Positions 61,298 through 64,000 of a DNA stretch of 64,000 bases are shown piece by piece. The DNA comes from Vibrio splendidus (GTDB taxonomy: Bacteria; Pseudomonadota; Gammaproteobacteria; Enterobacterales; Vibrionaceae): contig NZ_CP031055.1 in the NCBI RefSeq assembly GCF_003345295.1, forward strand, positions 1,736,001 through 1,800,000, given 5' to 3'. The notes beneath the pieces are model-generated. The model ran no database searches. It had not been told where the DNA came from and worked only from the letters and a program-made list of their open reading frames with translations. A program made the position numbers and the translations under genes. Position 1 is the stretch's first letter; each line of letters begins with the position of its first letter.

Positions 61298-64000
61298 TTA
61301 AAGAATTTTTGCTAGCGCCTGTAATGGGTGAGCAAGTTTCTCACCTTCAAAACGCTTCACTTGGCTACGGCAGGAATAACCCGTCACTAAGCAGCGATCT
61401 TTTGGTAAGTCCTGCATTTGAGGCTTCCAACTTAAACCGTATATATCCCTCGACATTTGCAACTTATCGACTTCGTGACCAAAGGTACCCGCCATACCAC
61501 AACAGCCGACAGGAACGCTGGTTAACGCAGCGCCAAAATGTTTAAAGATAGCGCCCCACTCTTTTTCAGCGTTCGGCATTTTGGTTTTCTCAGTACAGTG
61601 AGCGAACAAGTACCACATCTCTTCACTTGCAGAGCGCGCTTCGAACTCACCCAACGATGGCATTAACCATTCATGCACGGTGAGCACATCAAAGTCGCCA
61701 CGCTTGTCACCTAAGATCTCGACGTATTCATCGCGGTAACAAAGTACCAAAGCAGGATCCACACCGACTAAAGGAATACCAATATCAGCCACCAGCGATA
61801 AGAAATCAGAAGTCGATTTAGCCTCACGAGCAAAACGACTTAAGAAGCCTTTAATGTGCAGTGCTTTACCATTTGGCTTAAACGGCAGTAACACAGGTGT
61901 TTTGCCAAGCTTTTGAGCCAGAGTAACGAAGTCTTCAACTACTTCTGCATCATAAAAGCTAGTAAACGGGTCTTGAACGATAAGTACATGCTGTTTCTTC
62001 TGCTCAGAAGACAAGCCTTCTAAGTACTGTAAGTCGAAGAGTTGCAGTTCTTTACTCGCCAAACGATTTTTAAGTGTAGGCACCGACATCAGTGGTGCAT
62101 CAACATAACCGACCGTTTTAGCCGTTGCGGTTTGTATCCACTTTTGACCCAATGCCGCGTTCACGACTTTCGGCGCTTTCGCCATCAGCGGCAGCATGGT
62201 TTCAATGTTGGCAACTAAATAGTCTTTTGCTGGGCGCTGATAACGCGAGTAATAGATGTTCAAGAATCGAGAACGGAAACTCGGCACATCGACTTTTATC
62301 GGACATTGGCTCGCACACGCTTTACACGCAAGACAACCGTTCATCGCTTCGTGAACTTCATGCGAGAAATCGTACTCATGGCGTTTGTTCATCGTATTGC
62401 GAACACGCTCAACCATGGTTTTAACCGGAGTATTGTCCTTTAGCGCTTCTTGCTCTAAATCGAGAATATCGACGCCTTGCTCAGTTAACTGACGAAGCCA
62501 CTCTCTTACCAAGCCTGCGCGGCCTTTTGGTGAATGACGACGGTCTGCCGTGACTTTCATCGAAGGACACATTGGCGAGCTCGTATCGTAGTTGAAGCAC
62601 AAGCCGTTACCATTACATTCCATGGCTTGTTTGAAGCTATCACGAACTTGTACGTCGATCTGACGGTCGTAGAAACCACGCTTGGTATCGGTCACTTTCA
62701 CCAATTCCGCATCACTTTCTAATGGCGTACAGATCTTGCCTGGGTTCATCTTGTTGTGCGGGTCGAACGCTGCTTTAACGCGTCTTAATTCGGTAAACAG
62801 TTCCTCACCAAAGAAGTCAGGGCCATACTCAGAGCGGAAGCCTTTACCGTGCTCACCCCACATCAAGCCGCCGTATTTAGCCACCAACTTAACCACTTCA
62901 TCAGAGACTTCGTGCATCAGTGCTTCTTGCATCGGGTCACACAGATCAAGTGCCGGACGAACGTGTAATACGCCCGCATCAACGTGACCAAACATGCCGT
63001 AGTTCAACTCTTTTGAATCGAGTAAGACTCTAAATTCAGAGATGAAATCGGCCAAGTTTTCCGGTGGTACACAAGTATCTTCAGCAAAAGCGACCGGCTT
63101 AGCTCGACCTTTCGCCGCACCTAACAGACCCACCGCTTTCTTACGCATGTTGTAGATTCGGCCAATGCTCGCTAAGTCGCTGCATACTTGGAAACCAATC
63201 ACACCAGCTTCTTCGGTTTCAAGCATGCTTTCAAGTTGTGCCGTCAGTGCTTGAACTTGTTGTTCAACTTCCGCTTCATCTTGGCCTGCAAACTCAACCA
63301 TGTTGATGCCAAGCATCTCTTTATTGGGAACATCCATAAGCAGGTCGCTCACGGTGTGCCAAACGATGTCTTGCTTCGCCAGGTTCAATACTCTTGAATC
63401 AACCGTTTCTACAGACAGCGCTTTCGCTTCTACCATGAACGGCGCATTGCGCAGCGCAGAATCGAACGTGTTGTATTTCACGTTAACCAGCGTTCGCGCT
63501 TTTGGAATCTTGGTTAGGTTTAACTTTGCTTCCGTAATGAAGGCTAATGAGCCCTCTGCACCACATAGGACGCGAGTCAAGTCGAAGCTGTCGTCTTGTT
63601 CGTTGATTGCGTTCTTTAGGTCGTAACCTGTTAAGAAGCGATTCAATGGTGGGAATTTATTAAGAATTTGAGCGCGCTTGTCTCGACAAACTGCCTCAGT
63701 AACCGCAAGGGCATGGTGAGCAAATTCACCCTCAGCTGGCAAGCCGTGTGATAAATCAGACTCTAGACACGAACCATCCGCGAACACCGCTTGTAGCGAC
63801 AACACATGGTCGGACGTTTTCCCGTACTTCAACGACCCTTGGCCCGAAGCATCGGTATTGATCATGCCACCTAAGGTTGCTCGGTTACTGGTAGAAAGGT
63901 CTGGAGAGAAAAAGTAACCGTAGGGACGTACCGCATCATTCAATTGGTCTTTAACGACGCCAGACTGAACTCTTACCCAGCCCTCTTTCTCGTTAATCTC
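61298..64000 (-). CDS. ydiJ: FAD-binding and Fe-S oxidoreductase, YdiJ-like (partial)
   Basis: 900 residues seen; the frame stays open to the window edge, so the N-terminus (about 110 residues by comparison with E. coli YdiJ, 1018 aa) is missing. N-terminal part: FAD_binding_4 domain (SPDLSTSNRATLGGMINTDA) and FAD-oxidase C domain (GEHGKGFRSEYG). C-terminal part: 4Fe-4S motif CLACKACASQCPIKVDVP, and CCG-type cysteine motif VPVGCCGMAGTFGHE. The family oxidises D-2-hydroxy acids; E. coli YdiJ acts on D-2-hydroxyglutarate. Peripheral to the inner membrane. Confidence 0.9.
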   Translation of the reverse strand, partial: EINEKEGWVRVQSGVVKDQLNDAVRPYGYFFSPDLSTSNRATLGGMINTDASGQGSLKYGKTSDHVLSLQAVFADGSCLESDLSHGLPAEGEFAHHALAVTEAVCRDKRAQILNKFPPLNRFLTGYDLKNAINEQDDSFDLTRVLCGAEGSLAFITEAKLNLTKIPKARTLVNVKYNTFDSALRNAPFMVEAKALSVETVDSRVLNLAKQDIVWHTVSDLLMDVPNKEMLGINMVEFAGQDEAEVEQQVQALTAQLESMLETEEAGVIGFQVCSDLASIGRIYNMRKKAVGLLGAAKGRAKPVAFAEDTCVPPENLADFISEFRVLLDSKELNYGMFGHVDAGVLHVRPALDLCDPMQEALMHEVSDEVVKLVAKYGGLMWGEHGKGFRSEYGPDFFGEELFTELRRVKAAFDPHNKMNPGKICTPLESDAELVKVTDTKRGFYDRQIDVQVRDSFKQAMECNGNGLCFNYDTSSPMCPSMKVTADRRHSPKGRAGLVREWLRQLTEQGVDILDLEQEALKDNTPVKTMVERVRNTMNKRHEYDFSHEVHEAMNGCLACKACASQCPIKVDVPSFRSRFLNIYYSRYQRPAKDYLVANIETMLPLMAKAPKVVNAALGQKWIQTATAKTVGYVDAPLMSVPTLKNRLASKELQLFDLQYLEGLSSEQKKQHVLIVQDPFTSFYDAEVVEDFVTLAQKLGKTPVLLPFKPNGKALHIKGFLSRFAREAKSTSDFLSLVADIGIPLVGVDPALVLCYRDEYVEILGDKRGDFDVLTVHEWLMPSLGEFEARSASEEMWYLFAHCTEKTKMPNAEKEWGAIFKHFGAALTSVPVGCCGMAGTFGHEVDKLQMSRDIYGLSWKPQMQDLPKDRCLVTGYSCRSQVKRFEGEKLAHPLQALAKIL

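Overview
The window looks like a chromosome segment from a marine Vibrio, probably of the Splendidus clade. Evidence: the thrS-infC-rpmI-rplT order with an ATT start for infC, a hutC/IGUH operon, speAB, a GlyGly-CTERM trypsin-like protease, a LapA/BapA-like giant adhesin, and kdgK-eda next to a sodium/solute symporter (the end of an alginate/uronate pathway). The genus is an inference from gene content; no database was searched.

Layout. 1-4.0 kb: partial kdgK, eda and an SSS symporter with two palindromic operator-like sites. 4.2-5.0 kb: a periplasmic cyclohexadienyl-dehydratase-like protein. 5.1-21.0 kb (minus strand): one ~5,294-residue type I-secreted adhesin with an N-terminal retention module and TAAG cleavage motif, about 6.2 kb of very similar tandem repeats, and a C-terminal RTX block. 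21.6-24.5 kb: speB and speA. 24.9-31.3 kb: a methyltransferase, an aldehyde dehydrogenase-TetR pair behind a TetR-type palindrome, an ABC-F protein preceded by a 13-codon leader ORF, and an LRR-kinase fusion. 31.4-35.6 kb (minus strand): a hypothetical protein, yqfB, rplT, rpmI, infC and thrS.

35.67-50.18 kb is a genomic island in the thrS leader. It has a P4-type integrase at its right end and is bounded by ~160-bp imperfect direct repeats, each carrying the same thrS-type promoter (TTGTCA, 16 bp, TACAAT). The left copy restores a promoter to thrS; the right copy now points into the integrase operon. Cargo: a CoiA/DUF6035-like nuclease, a HEPN/RES toxin-like protein, a decayed IS4-family element, an ATPase-HNH pair resembling Septu (PtuAB), a 30-aa membrane ORF with a structured leader, an alpA-type regulator broken by an IS3-family element with a 3-bp target duplication, and a three-gene ABC-3C system (nuclease-like effector, middle component, DUF3732-type ATPase) whose first gene overlaps the integrase. 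This is a compact defence island.

50.5-64 kb returns to core genes: a Spo0M-like protein, the hut operon (HutC sites before hutC and hutI), a DUF3581 protein, a secreted trypsin-like protease with a CRP-like site, an ICMT-family membrane methyltransferase, and a partial YdiJ-like FAD/Fe-S oxidoreductase running off the window. Short 6-8 bp tandem arrays recur in several intergenic gaps.
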